A stretch of DNA of 26,743 nucleotides from Lysobacteraceae bacterium UBA6001 (lineage in GTDB: Bacteria > Pseudomonadota > Gammaproteobacteria > Xanthomonadales > Xanthomonadaceae): assembly GCA_002429615.1 (NCBI GenBank), contig DJAN01000029.1, forward strand, positions 1 to 26,743, in the 5' to 3' direction. The notes under the pieces were generated by a model. The model did no database searches and had not been told where the DNA came from. It saw only the letters and a program-made list of their open reading frames with translations. Below are positions 7,738 to 15,425 of the stretch, one piece after another; within the stretch, counting starts at the first letter, position 1, and the number at the start of each line of letters is the position of its first letter. The position numbers and the translations under genes were made by a program.

Positions 7738-8295
7738 ATGAAGCGGATCAAGGCGTGGGTGGTGCTCGGTATGTGGGCGCTCAGCGGCATGGTGCAGGCG
7801 GACAACCCGCAGGGTGAGTCCGCGCCCAAGCCGGGCCTGCAGGCCGAGAAGGATGGCTTCGGCGCCATGCTGCTGCTGACGCCGGACCGCGACTGGGAGG
7901 AGAAGTGGAATACCCCGGCGGAATATGCGCCGCATTTCAATACCACCGACATGGTGGGCGTGGGCGGAGAGCTCACCGTCCTCGTCATGCTGCAGAATCC
8001 CAAGGTCGATCCGAAGAGCGGCATGACCGACGTGGTGTGCGACTTCGTCATGCGCCGGCCGGCGGGTCACGGTGAAGTGGTCCACAAGGACCTGCCCTGC
8101 TTCAAGGCGAAGCTGACCACCGATCCGCAGAATGTCTACCTGGCCAGTGCGTGGCTGAAGTACATCGAGGAACCCGCCGATGCGCGGGGTACCTGGACCG
8201 TCGATGTGCGCGTACGCGACCGGCTGCGCGGCGTGGAGCTGCCGCTGCATGCTTCGTTCGTGGTGCAGGGGAAGATGGCGCGGCGTCAGCGCTAG
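7738..8295 (+). CDS. Exported hypothetical protein (185 residues)
   Basis: The N-terminus MKRIKAWVVLGMWALSGMVQA followed by D is a typical Sec signal peptide with cleavage after residue 21. The mature protein carries GFGAMLLLTPDRDWEEKWNTP, then VGVGGELTVLVMLQNP, VVCDFVMRRPAG and KDLPCFKAKL, with two cysteines that could form a disulfide in the periplasm, and a C-terminal beta segment (TWTVDVRVRDRLRGVELPL). I recognise this pattern from hypothetical exported proteins of Xanthomonadaceae and other Gammaproteobacteria; the function is unknown. The ATG at 7738 has a G-rich sequence 6 nt upstream. The gene starts 94 bp after the autotransporter and could be read from the same transcript if the intervening palindrome does not terminate. 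Confidence 0.8.
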   Translation: MKRIKAWVVLGMWALSGMVQADNPQGESAPKPGLQAEKDGFGAMLLLTPDRDWEEKWNTPAEYAPHFNTTDMVGVGGELTVLVMLQNPKVDPKSGMTDVVCDFVMRRPAGHGEVVHKDLPCFKAKLTTDPQNVYLASAWLKYIEEPADARGTWTVDVRVRDRLRGVELPLHASFVVQGKMARRQR

Positions 8296-8372
8296 GTTTC
8301 CGGCCGCGGGCGCGCGCCTGCGTGACCGTGGCCGCCTGTCGGTTGCCACCGCGTTGGTTGCAATGAGTGGAT

Positions 8373-8401
8373 GCGACCCCGGCCGACCGCGGCCGGGGCG
8401 C
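8373..8401 (+). terminator. Terminator-like hairpin
   Basis: CCCCGGCC (8377-8384) and GGCCGGGG (8391-8398) pair around a 6-nt loop and are extended by GCG/CGC after a bulged A. The hairpin sits between the exported hypothetical gene and the cupin gene. The sequence after it (TTGCCGCTCATTC) is only mildly T-containing. Confidence 0.45.
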
Positions 8402-8438
8402 TTGCCGCTCATTCAATGATCCACGCCGGAGTACGCGC

Positions 8439-8804
8439 ATGCGCAGGGCCATTCCATTGCTGACGGCAATAGTCGCGCTGTCCGCCTTTTCGGTGCGGGC
8501 GCAGGACCTGGTACAGACCGCGCACGGCATGGCCAGGGTGGTGCTGGAGAACGACAAGGTCCGCGTGATCGAGCTGACCGTGCCCCCCAATGCCCACACG
8601 GGCGTGCATTCTCACGGCGACAGCTTCGTTTACTTCCTGACGCCGAACACCTCGCGGATGCCGGACGCGAAAGGCCCGGGTGAAAAACTCACCCGCCAGG
8701 CCGGAGAGGCGGTGTGGATCGGCCCGGTACGGCACGACACTGTGAACGCGGGCACGAATACCACCCGGACGCTCGTGGTCGAGCTCAAATCTCCGGCGAA
8801 GTGA
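8439..8804 (+). CDS. Exported cupin-domain protein
   Basis: The gene encodes 121 residues from ATG 8439; GGAG lies 7 nt upstream and the start is followed directly by a signal peptide (MRRAIPLLTAIVALSAFSVRAQ, cleavage near residue 20). The frame is open further upstream but would bury the signal peptide. The mature part is a small single cupin barrel: VIELTVPPNAHTGVHSHGDSFVYFL carries the HxH...E-like first cupin motif in reduced form (H-S-H-G-D), and the second motif is around GEAVWIGPVRHDTVNAGTN, with a conserved histidine. This family binds a metal or small ligand. Its periplasmic role is unknown. It is convergent with the S9 peptidase gene, with only 9 bp between the two stops. Confidence 0.8.
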   Translation: MRRAIPLLTAIVALSAFSVRAQDLVQTAHGMARVVLENDKVRVIELTVPPNAHTGVHSHGDSFVYFLTPNTSRMPDAKGPGEKLTRQAGEAVWIGPVRHDTVNAGTNTTRTLVVELKSPAK

Positions 8805-8805
8805 C

Positions 8806-8826
8806 GCGCGCGGTTACTCCGCGCGC
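8806..8826. terminator. Shared hairpin between convergent genes
   Basis: GCGCGCGG (8806-8813) and CCGCGCGC (8819-8826) form a perfect 8-bp stem with a 5-nt loop, TTACT. The loop contains the TAA stop codon of the S9 peptidase gene read on the - strand. The hairpin is symmetric and could end transcripts from both directions, but no T tract is present on either side. Confidence 0.4.
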
Positions 8827-10817
8827 TGCACCTTCAACGTCGCATCCAGCCAATCCAGCACCCGCTGCTGCACGTCGCGACCATGCTCGCGCTCGTAGAA
8901 CCAGTGCGGCCCGCGCGGGTACGTCACCATCTCCACCGGCGTGCCATTGAACTTCAGTGCCCGGTAGAACATCTCGCCCTGCGAGAGCGGGACGCGCTTG
9001 TCCTGCTCGCCGTGCAGGATCAGCACCGGCACCTTCACCCTGTCCGCGTAGCGGATCGGCGAATGCGCGTCATACGCGGCGCGGTTCGTCACCGGGTCGC
9101 CGAAGTAGCCCGGCAGATAGTCCTGGGTGTCGGTGGTCAGCGCCATCGCGCCGATATCGATCACGCCCGCGCCGACGATGGCGGTCTTGAAGCGGTCGCT
9201 ATGCGTCACCGCCCATGCCGACATGTAGCCGCCATAGCTCCAGCCGCCGATCGCCAATCGCTGCGGGTCGATCACGCCTTCCTGCTCCAGCAGGTCCACG
9301 CCATCGAGGATGTCCTGGAAATCCGCACCGCCCCAGTCGTTGCGCGCCATCTCGGCGAACGCGCGGCCGCCGCCTTCCGAACCGCGCGGGTTGGGCAGGA
9401 ACACCGCATAGCCATGCGTGGACAGCAGCTGCGCCCAGTCGTGCCAGGAGCCCAGCCAGCCCGACCACCACGCCCACGCCGGGCCGCCATGGCCCTGCAC
9501 CAGCGTCGGCAGCGGCGTGCCGCGCTTCCAGCCCGGCGGCGTCACCAGCAGGCCGGTGATGCGCAGGCCGTCGCGCGAGGACTTCCATTCCAGCTCGCGG
9601 ACCTGGCCATGCGCCCAGCCCGCCACTTCCGGATGATGATCGGTGCGGCTGGCAAGCTTGCCCTGGTCGAGCGTCCACACTTCGGCGGGCTGGTCGTCGC
9701 GGATGCCGAGATAGGCACTGCGGCCGTTGCGTGCGGTGGTGAAGGACTGGAACGGAATCTGCGGGCGCGCCACTTCGCGCGCGTCGCCGCTGGCCGCGTC
9801 CAGGCGCAGGAAGCTGCCACGCACGCCGCGCTGGCCTTCGCCGATGAGGGTGCGATCGTCCTGCCAGCGCGCCAGCCACAGCGTGCCATCCCACGCTTCG
9901 CCGAGCACGCTGCGATGACCGCTGGCGATGTTGTGCACGGTGAGGTCGGCGGTCATGCCATGGTCGCCGAGATGGCCGTACAGCAGGCGCGTGCCATCCG
10001 GCGACCATTGCAGCGGGTGCGCCGAAGCGCGCGCTTCCAGCTGCTGGCCGAGCGCGCCGCTGCGGGCATCCACCAGCACCACGCGCGAGCGGTACCAGTA
10101 ATCGTTGAGCGTGGTGCCGTCGGAGACGCGCAGCGCCAGCGTGCGGCCATCCGGCGACCAGGCCAGGTCATGCACCTGCAGGCCCGGCGCGGTCAGCGCG
10201 CGGGCATCGCCGCCAGGCAGTTCGCGCACCCACAGGCGGGAGAACCGCGTGGGATGTTCGACGCGCACCGCGTCGTCCTTGCGGTCGGTCGCGCGCTGGG
10301 CCGCGGCATCGGCCGGGTCCATGGCCAGGTAGGCGATGCGCGTGCCGTCCGGTGACACCTCGAACGCGCTGACATCCCCGCTGGCACGCGTGATCGGCGT
10401 GGGCGCCTCGCCTTGCGCGGCAATGCGCCACACCTGCGTGGCGGCGATGCCGGGCTGCTGCATGTCGGCAGGCAGTGCGCGGTCGGAGACGAAATCCAAG
10501 GACTGGCCATCGGCCGTCCAGCGCGGATGTTCTTCGCTGGCGGCATCGGGTGCGGGTAGTTCGCGCGCCTGTGCCTTGCCGCTGGCGGCCACGCGCCAGA
10601 TGCGGCTGCGCGGTGGCTTGCCCTGGCCCTGCGGCGTGCCGACGGTGTAGGCGATCCAGCGCCCATCGTGGTCGATCTGCGGATCGCCGACGATACGCAG
10701 CGCCATGATCTTCTCCGGCGTCGGCAGTTCGGCGCCGACCTGCGCGGCGGACACGCCGGGCCACAGCAGCGCGAAGGGCAGGCAGGCGGCGAGCAGCCGA
10801 TGCAGCGTCGAAGTCAT
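8814..10817 (-). CDS. Exported S9-family serine peptidase (DPP/acylaminoacyl peptidase type)
   Basis: This is a 667-residue protein. The ATG at 10817 is chosen because it begins a signal peptide (MTSTLHRLLAACLPFALLWPG, cleavage near VSAA-Q, residue 25) and overlaps the upstream stop by 4 bp. Residues ~35-395 form a beta-propeller with recurring WSPDGT and SPDGR blades (WSPDGRTLAL, WSPDGTRLLY); residues ~410-667 form the prolyl-oligopeptidase hydrolase domain. The catalytic triad is visible: S527 in GGWSYGG, D606 in HGEQDKRVP and H638 in GPHWF. Family members remove dipeptides or acylated residues from short peptides, and some cleave isopeptide bonds. With a signal peptide it should act in the periplasm, trimming oligopeptides brought in by the TonB receptor at the head of the operon. 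It is the last gene of the six-gene run. Confidence 0.92.
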   Translation of the reverse strand: MTSTLHRLLAACLPFALLWPGVSAAQVGAELPTPEKIMALRIVGDPQIDHDGRWIAYTVGTPQGQGKPPRSRIWRVAASGKAQARELPAPDAASEEHPRWTADGQSLDFVSDRALPADMQQPGIAATQVWRIAAQGEAPTPITRASGDVSAFEVSPDGTRIAYLAMDPADAAAQRATDRKDDAVRVEHPTRFSRLWVRELPGGDARALTAPGLQVHDLAWSPDGRTLALRVSDGTTLNDYWYRSRVVLVDARSGALGQQLEARASAHPLQWSPDGTRLLYGHLGDHGMTADLTVHNIASGHRSVLGEAWDGTLWLARWQDDRTLIGEGQRGVRGSFLRLDAASGDAREVARPQIPFQSFTTARNGRSAYLGIRDDQPAEVWTLDQGKLASRTDHHPEVAGWAHGQVRELEWKSSRDGLRITGLLVTPPGWKRGTPLPTLVQGHGGPAWAWWSGWLGSWHDWAQLLSTHGYAVFLPNPRGSEGGGRAFAEMARNDWGGADFQDILDGVDLLEQEGVIDPQRLAIGGWSYGGYMSAWAVTHSDRFKTAIVGAGVIDIGAMALTTDTQDYLPGYFGDPVTNRAAYDAHSPIRYADRVKVPVLILHGEQDKRVPLSQGEMFYRALKFNGTPVEMVTYPRGPHWFYEREHGRDVQQRVLDWLDATLKVQRAE

Positions 10818-11806
10818 GCGGCGTGTCCTGGCGTGGGGGAAGGGGAAAGATGATCGCGTACCCAGGCAGCGCCGTGGGCCACCGCGTCCCGCGCCTGGTC
10901 CGACACCGCCATCGCTTCGATGAAGCTGTGCGGCGCGCCGGCGTGGATCCGCGTCTGCACCGTGACCCCCGCGGCCACCAGCGCCTGCACCATCTCGGCG
11001 TTCTGTTCGGCGAGCACGTCGCGGTCGCCCCACAGCAGCAGCGATGGCGGCAGGTCGTGCAGCGGTGCCAGCAGCGGGGCGGAGAACGGGCCGGCGACCC
11101 GCGCCGCCTCCGCGCCCAGGTACGCCTCCCAGAATTCATCCATCTCCGCGCCGCTGAGCATGTCTTCGGCGGTGCCCAGCGTCTGCCGCGCGGTGTCCGA
11201 CAGCGCGGGGGCCCAGGCGCCGTAGTTGAGCAACAGCGCGCGCACGCGCGTCAGCTCGCCGCGTTCGCGCAGTCGCAGCGCGGTGGCCACGGCGAGGTTG
11301 GCGCCGGCCGAGTCGCCACCCAGCGCCAGCCGCGAAGCGTCGATGCCGAAGGTCGCGCCGTGCTCGCGCAGCCAGTCCAGTACGGCCACCGACTGGTCCA
11401 GCGCGGCGGGATAGGGATGCTCGGGGGCGAGGCTGTAGTCGATGGCCACGACCGGCAGCCGCATCGCGTCGGCGTACTCGCGCAGCAGGCGGTCATGCGT
11501 ATCCAGCCCGAACAGGCACCAGCCGCCGCCATGCAGATAGACCAGCGCCGGCGAGGGCGACGACGCCGCGGCCTGCGGATGCAGGATACGCAGGCCGAAT
11601 TCGCCGTGTGCCGACGATAACCGCAGATCGACGACCTCGCGCATGCGCGGGCCACCCTCGCGCCACGGCGCACGCGCCTGCGCAGCGATGAGGCGGCGCT
11701 CCGGCCAGCCCGGCTGGCCATCACCGCGCAGGCGGGCGCCTTCGCGGCAGACGTCCTCGATGAAGCGGCGGATCTGCGGGTCCAATGCATCCAGGCTGCG
11801 ACTCAT
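10814..11806 (-). CDS. HSL-family (GDSAG) alpha/beta hydrolase, esterase/lipase
   Basis: This is a 330-residue cytoplasmic hydrolase of the hormone-sensitive lipase (family IV) type. The oxyanion motif HGGGW is at residues 92-96, the nucleophile elbow GDSAGAN places S166, the acid is D263 in WGDRDVLAEQN and the base is H293 in APHSF. The ATG at 11806 (MSRSLDALDP) overlaps the stop of the PaiB-like gene by 4 bp (ATGA), which fixes the start, and its own stop overlaps the S9 peptidase start in the same way. Family members act on short-chain acyl esters and sometimes on amides or carbamates. In this operon it may deacylate a substrate side group; that is inference. No signal peptide is present. 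Confidence 0.9.
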   Translation of the reverse strand: MSRSLDALDPQIRRFIEDVCREGARLRGDGQPGWPERRLIAAQARAPWREGGPRMREVVDLRLSSAHGEFGLRILHPQAAASSPSPALVYLHGGGWCLFGLDTHDRLLREYADAMRLPVVAIDYSLAPEHPYPAALDQSVAVLDWLREHGATFGIDASRLALGGDSAGANLAVATALRLRERGELTRVRALLLNYGAWAPALSDTARQTLGTAEDMLSGAEMDEFWEAYLGAEAARVAGPFSAPLLAPLHDLPPSLLLWGDRDVLAEQNAEMVQALVAAGVTVQTRIHAGAPHSFIEAMAVSDQARDAVAHGAAWVRDHLSPSPTPGHAA

Positions 11807-12432
11807 GCGGCATCCCCGGCGAAATCGCGCATCCACGCCACCAGGTCGTCCTCGCCGCCGGCCTGCAGGCCGAGCAGCAGCTGGGCGAAATCGTGCCGCG
11901 CCTCGTCCTGCCCGAGCTTGAAGGTCGCGCGCACCTCGCGCACAACGCCGCGCAGCGCGGTGACGCCGGTGGCCAGGCGCGCGTAGCGCTCGCCCATCTC
12001 CGGTAGCGACCACGCACGCGGGCGCCCGGCTTCCATCTGCGTGACCAGCGCATCGAGTTCGGCGCGGATGTCGGCCTCCTCCTCGCTCACCGCCACGTCC
12101 AGTTCGAACACGGCGGCGGCGTAGTTCCAGCTCGGCGCCTGGGTGCGGTCATCCAACCAGCTCGGCGACACATAGGCGTGCGGGCCCATCACCAGCGCCT
12201 GCGCGCGGCCATCGCGACGCAGCCGCGCCACGTGCGGATTGCGGCGCGCGACATGGCCGCGCAGCGCGACCAGCCGCCCGTCGGCATCGCACTCGACGCG
12301 CAGTGGCAACGGGGTGAAGGCGGCATCCTCGCCGCCGGCCGAGACCAGCCAGGCGAACGGTTGGGCGGCCAGCAGGCGCAGCAGGTCGTCCTGGCTGCGG
12401 GCGGCATAGCGGGTATCGCGGGCGTGTCCCAT
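11803..12432 (-). CDS. PaiB-like FMN-binding protein
   Basis: This is a 209-residue protein of the PaiB / FMN-binding negative transcriptional regulator family (split-barrel flavin-binding fold). Hallmarks visible in order are GHVARRNPH (59-67), AYVSPSWL (86-93), APSWNYAAAV (99-108) and FKLGQDE (171-177). In Bacillus, PaiB is described as a repressor of sporulation and protease genes, acting with PaiA; no helix-turn-helix is obvious here and the fold is that of flavin-binding oxidoreductases, so an enzymatic or ligand-sensing role is as likely. The start codon shares its A with the stop codon of the amidase gene (TGATG), and its stop overlaps the esterase start, so it is embedded in the operon. 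No paiA-type acetyltransferase is nearby. Confidence 0.88.
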   Translation of the reverse strand: MGHARDTRYAARSQDDLLRLLAAQPFAWLVSAGGEDAAFTPLPLRVECDADGRLVALRGHVARRNPHVARLRRDGRAQALVMGPHAYVSPSWLDDRTQAPSWNYAAAVFELDVAVSEEEADIRAELDALVTQMEAGRPRAWSLPEMGERYARLATGVTALRGVVREVRATFKLGQDEARHDFAQLLLGLQAGGEDDLVAWMRDFAGDAA

Positions 12433-13871
12433 CAGGGCGTTTCCTTCAATGCGGTGGCCACGGAGATCGCGGGCCAGCGGTCGCGCCAGGGCGCGGCCTG
12501 TTCGAGTTCGGCGGCCAGCTGCAGCAGCAGCGGCTCCTGTCCACGGTCGGCGGCAAACTGCACGCCGACCGGCAGCCCGCCGGCCTGTCCCAGCGGCAGC
12601 GAGATCGCCGGCGTGCCAGCGAGGTTCTGCAGCGGGGTGTAGCTGATCCAGTGGAACATGGCCGGCATCAATGCCTCGAAATCACGATCCGGTGCCAGTT
12701 CGCCCAGTGGCGGCGGCGGCGTGCGCAGCGTCGGCGTCAGCAATACGTCGTAACGCTGGTGGAAGGCGTTGAAGGCCGGCGGCAGCGTGGCGAGCGTGGC
12801 GTAGGCGTGTTCCAGTTCGGCCACGCCGCAGTGGCGGCGGTGATAGTCCGCCAGGCCATGCGTCCAGGGTTCCAGTGCATCGGCGGCGAACGCATCGCCG
12901 CCCTGCGCGGCCGCCAGCTCCACTGCATCCAGGCCCAGCCGCGACCACAGCGTGTACAGCGCCCGCCATACCTCGCCGCCCGGCAGTGGATAGGCCGCGC
13001 GCTCCACCTGGTGACCGAGCGCGCCGCACAGGCGCACGACATCGTCGAGTACTGCCGCGACCGCGGGATCCGCTGCCAGGCCTGGCAGCGACTCACTGAC
13101 CACGCCGATGCGCAGCCGCTTCGGTGCCTGCGCCAGCGTGGCGAGGTCGAAGTCCGCGCGCGGATGCGCGGCGGCGAACGCCCAGGCGGTATCGCGCACG
13201 CTGCGCGACATCAGGCTGTCGGCGACGATCAGGTCTTCGATCGCATGCCGTCCGCGCACCGGTACGCTGGCGCCGCGCCCGGGCTTGAGTCCGACCACGC
13301 CGCAGGCCGAGGCCGGAATGCGGATCGAGCCGGCGCCATCGCTGCCATGCGCCAGCGGCACGATGCCGGCCGCCAGCGCCGCACCGGCGCCGCCGCTGGA
13401 ACCCCCGGGCGAATGCGCCGGCGACCATGGGTTGCGCGTCACCGGACCGAGCAGGGGTTCGGTCGAGCCCATCAAGCCGAACTCCGGCATCGTGCTCTTG
13501 CCGATCGCGATCAATCCGCTGGCATCGAAGCGCTGCACGAAGGGCGAGGCATCGTGCGCCAGCACATTGCTGCGCGAGCGCGAGCCGCCACGCGTCGGCA
13601 TGCCGGGATAGCGCAGCGAATCCTTCGGCAGCCACGGCACGCCGGCCATGGCCGCGTGGCGGTCCACGGCGTCGGCACGCGCGAGCGCGGCGTCGAAGTC
13701 GGTATGGCACAGCGCGCCCAGCGCCGGGTCGAGATGGAGCGCGCGCACGATGGCCGAAGCGGTCAGCTCGCGCGGCGACAGCTCGCCGCGGCGCACCAGC
13801 GCCTGTTGATCGTGCGCGTCGAGGCGGCCCAGCTGCAGTGCCTGGGCCAGGGGGAAATCAAGCGAAGTCAT
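12432..13871 (-). CDS. Amidase (amidase-signature family)
   Basis: This 479-residue enzyme has the full Ser-cisSer-Lys apparatus of the amidase-signature family: K83 in PWLPKDS, S158 in SPGGSSGGAGAALAAG, and nucleophile S182 in GSDGAGSIRIPAS. It hydrolyses an amide to acid plus ammonia or amine; the substrate cannot be told from sequence. It is not GatA, because no GatC or GatB is nearby and the C-terminal part is short and divergent. No signal peptide is present, so it acts in the cytoplasm. The ATG at 13871 overlaps the stop of the permease gene by 4 bp. Its position after an amino-acid permease and before an esterase suggests it cleaves a peptide- or amide-linked compound after import. Confidence 0.92.
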   Translation of the reverse strand: MTSLDFPLAQALQLGRLDAHDQQALVRRGELSPRELTASAIVRALHLDPALGALCHTDFDAALARADAVDRHAAMAGVPWLPKDSLRYPGMPTRGGSRSRSNVLAHDASPFVQRFDASGLIAIGKSTMPEFGLMGSTEPLLGPVTRNPWSPAHSPGGSSGGAGAALAAGIVPLAHGSDGAGSIRIPASACGVVGLKPGRGASVPVRGRHAIEDLIVADSLMSRSVRDTAWAFAAAHPRADFDLATLAQAPKRLRIGVVSESLPGLAADPAVAAVLDDVVRLCGALGHQVERAAYPLPGGEVWRALYTLWSRLGLDAVELAAAQGGDAFAADALEPWTHGLADYHRRHCGVAELEHAYATLATLPPAFNAFHQRYDVLLTPTLRTPPPPLGELAPDRDFEALMPAMFHWISYTPLQNLAGTPAISLPLGQAGGLPVGVQFAADRGQEPLLLQLAAELEQAAPWRDRWPAISVATALKETP

Positions 13872-15403
13872 GCGTCGGAGTCCTGCACCTGCCGGCGCGC
13901 GCGGCGCTGGCCGTAGACGAAGTAGATGATGCTGCCGGCGACGATGTAGCCAAGCAGCAGGCTGGCGGGCAGCAGGTCGCCACGACGCACCTGCGCGAAC
14001 ATGTCGCCGAGCACCGGCGCCATCATCGCCACGCACATCACGATGCCCATCACCGGCACCACGCCGATCCAGGCCCGCCCGATCCACACGCCGCCCAGCG
14101 GCACGCGGAAGCCACCGCGCAGTTCCGGCCGGGTGGAGCGCAGCCACATCACCGCGATGCACACCACGATGAAGGCCGAGGCGATGCCCAGGCAGATCAG
14201 GTCGCCGAGGATGCCGATCGGCAGCAGCGCGGCCAGCAGTGCGCTGGCGCTGCCGAAGGCGACGCTGGCCAGCCACGGCGTGCCCAGCTTCGGATGCACG
14301 CGGGTGAAGAACGCCGGCAGCAGGCCATCGCGGGCGATGCTCAGGCTGATGCGCGACGCGCCATAGGCGTTGGCCAGCAGCACCGAGCCGAGCCCGGTCA
14401 GCGCGCCGATCTTGATCAGCACCGCGAAGCCCGGCCAGCCGATGCGGTCCACCGCCAGCGCGACGGGGTCCGGCACGCCGAGTTCGCGGAACGGCACCAG
14501 GCCGGTCAGCACCGCGCCGGCGGCGATGTACAGCACGGTGCACACCACCAGCGAGCCGAGGATGCCCAGCGGCACGTCGCGGCGTGGCTGGCGCGCTTCG
14601 GCCGCCGCCATCGACACCGTCTCGAAGCCGAGGTAGGCGAAGAACAGCATCGCCGCCGCGCGCAGCACGCCGGGCCAGCCATAGGCGAAGCCGCCTTCGT
14701 TGGCCGGCAGGAACGGCTGCCAGTTCGCGCTGTCGATGAACTGCGAGCCGACCGCCACGAACGCCAGCAGCACCGCGATCTTGGTCAGTACCAGCACCAG
14801 GTTGGCCAGCGCCGAGCGGCCGACGCCGGCGATCTGCACCGCCGCCGCCGCCAGTACCGCCAGCGCGGCGACGAGGTTGATGCCGCCGCTGAAAGCCAGT
14901 GCGGTGTGTCCGCCCTGCTGGCTGGCGGTGACGCTGGAAGTCGCCAGCAGCATCGGCACCTGCACATGCAGGTCGCCGAGCAGGCTGGTGAGATAACCGG
15001 AGAAGCCGGCCGCCACCGCCGCGGCGGCCAGCAGGTATTCGAGGATGACCATCCACGCCAGCGCCCACGCCGCGCCTTCGCCGAGCGTGACCTGGCAGTA
15101 CGAATAGGCCGAGCCCGATACCGGGATCACCGACGACAGCTCGGCATAGCACAGCCCGGTGAAGCCGCAGGCCATCGCCGCCAGCACGAACGACAGCATC
15201 ACCGCCGGCCCGGCGAAGTTCGCCGCCGCCGCACCGGTCACCACGTAGATGCCGGCGCCGAGGATGTTGGCGATGCCCAGCACCATCAGGCTGCCGGCGC
15301 CGAGGCGCCGGTGCAGGCCGGCGCGGTCGCCATCGGCGACCACCGCCTCCAGCGGCTTGCGCCGTAGCGCAAGCTGCCAGCGTCCGAGCGAACGCGCTTT
15401 CAC
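13868..15403 (-). CDS. APC-family amino-acid permease (CAT-like)
   Basis: This is an inner-membrane transporter with about 12 transmembrane segments. The first helix motif (LGAGSLMVLGIANILGAGIY) contains the GAGIY loop that binds the substrate amino group in APC transporters, and AELSSVIPVSGSAYSY follows. The pattern fits cationic amino-acid transporter-like (CAT, 2.A.3.3) members, which move amino acids with protons. The start is ambiguous. An ATG at 15421 has no Shine-Dalgarno, while a GTG at 15403, six codons in, has GGGAGG exactly 6 nt upstream (15410-15415). I prefer the GTG, giving 511 residues (517 from the ATG). The gene lies a few bp behind the TonB receptor stop and overlaps the amidase start, so it is operonic. 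It probably imports the amino acid or small peptide-like product released in the periplasm. Confidence 0.9.
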   Translation of the reverse strand: MKARSLGRWQLALRRKPLEAVVADGDRAGLHRRLGAGSLMVLGIANILGAGIYVVTGAAAANFAGPAVMLSFVLAAMACGFTGLCYAELSSVIPVSGSAYSYCQVTLGEGAAWALAWMVILEYLLAAAAVAAGFSGYLTSLLGDLHVQVPMLLATSSVTASQQGGHTALAFSGGINLVAALAVLAAAAVQIAGVGRSALANLVLVLTKIAVLLAFVAVGSQFIDSANWQPFLPANEGGFAYGWPGVLRAAAMLFFAYLGFETVSMAAAEARQPRRDVPLGILGSLVVCTVLYIAAGAVLTGLVPFRELGVPDPVALAVDRIGWPGFAVLIKIGALTGLGSVLLANAYGASRISLSIARDGLLPAFFTRVHPKLGTPWLASVAFGSASALLAALLPIGILGDLICLGIASAFIVVCIAVMWLRSTRPELRGGFRVPLGGVWIGRAWIGVVPVMGIVMCVAMMAPVLGDMFAQVRRGDLLPASLLLGYIVAGSIIYFVYGQRRARRQVQDSDA

Positions 15404-15409
15404 GAAGAC

Positions 15410-15415
15410 CCTCCC
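15410..15415 (-). promoter_or_regulatory. Shine-Dalgarno deciding the permease start
   Basis: GGGAGG on the - strand lies inside the six codons after the ATG at 15421 and 6 nt before the GTG at 15403. The sequence upstream of the ATG has no comparable site, so initiation at the GTG is favoured. Confidence 0.5.
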
Positions 15416-15425
15416 GTCCATCGTG

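Noticed and set aside
12432..13871. GatA subunit of aspartyl/glutamyl-tRNA amidotransferase
   Set aside because: The amidase-signature core is shared, but no gatB or gatC is nearby and the context is catabolic.
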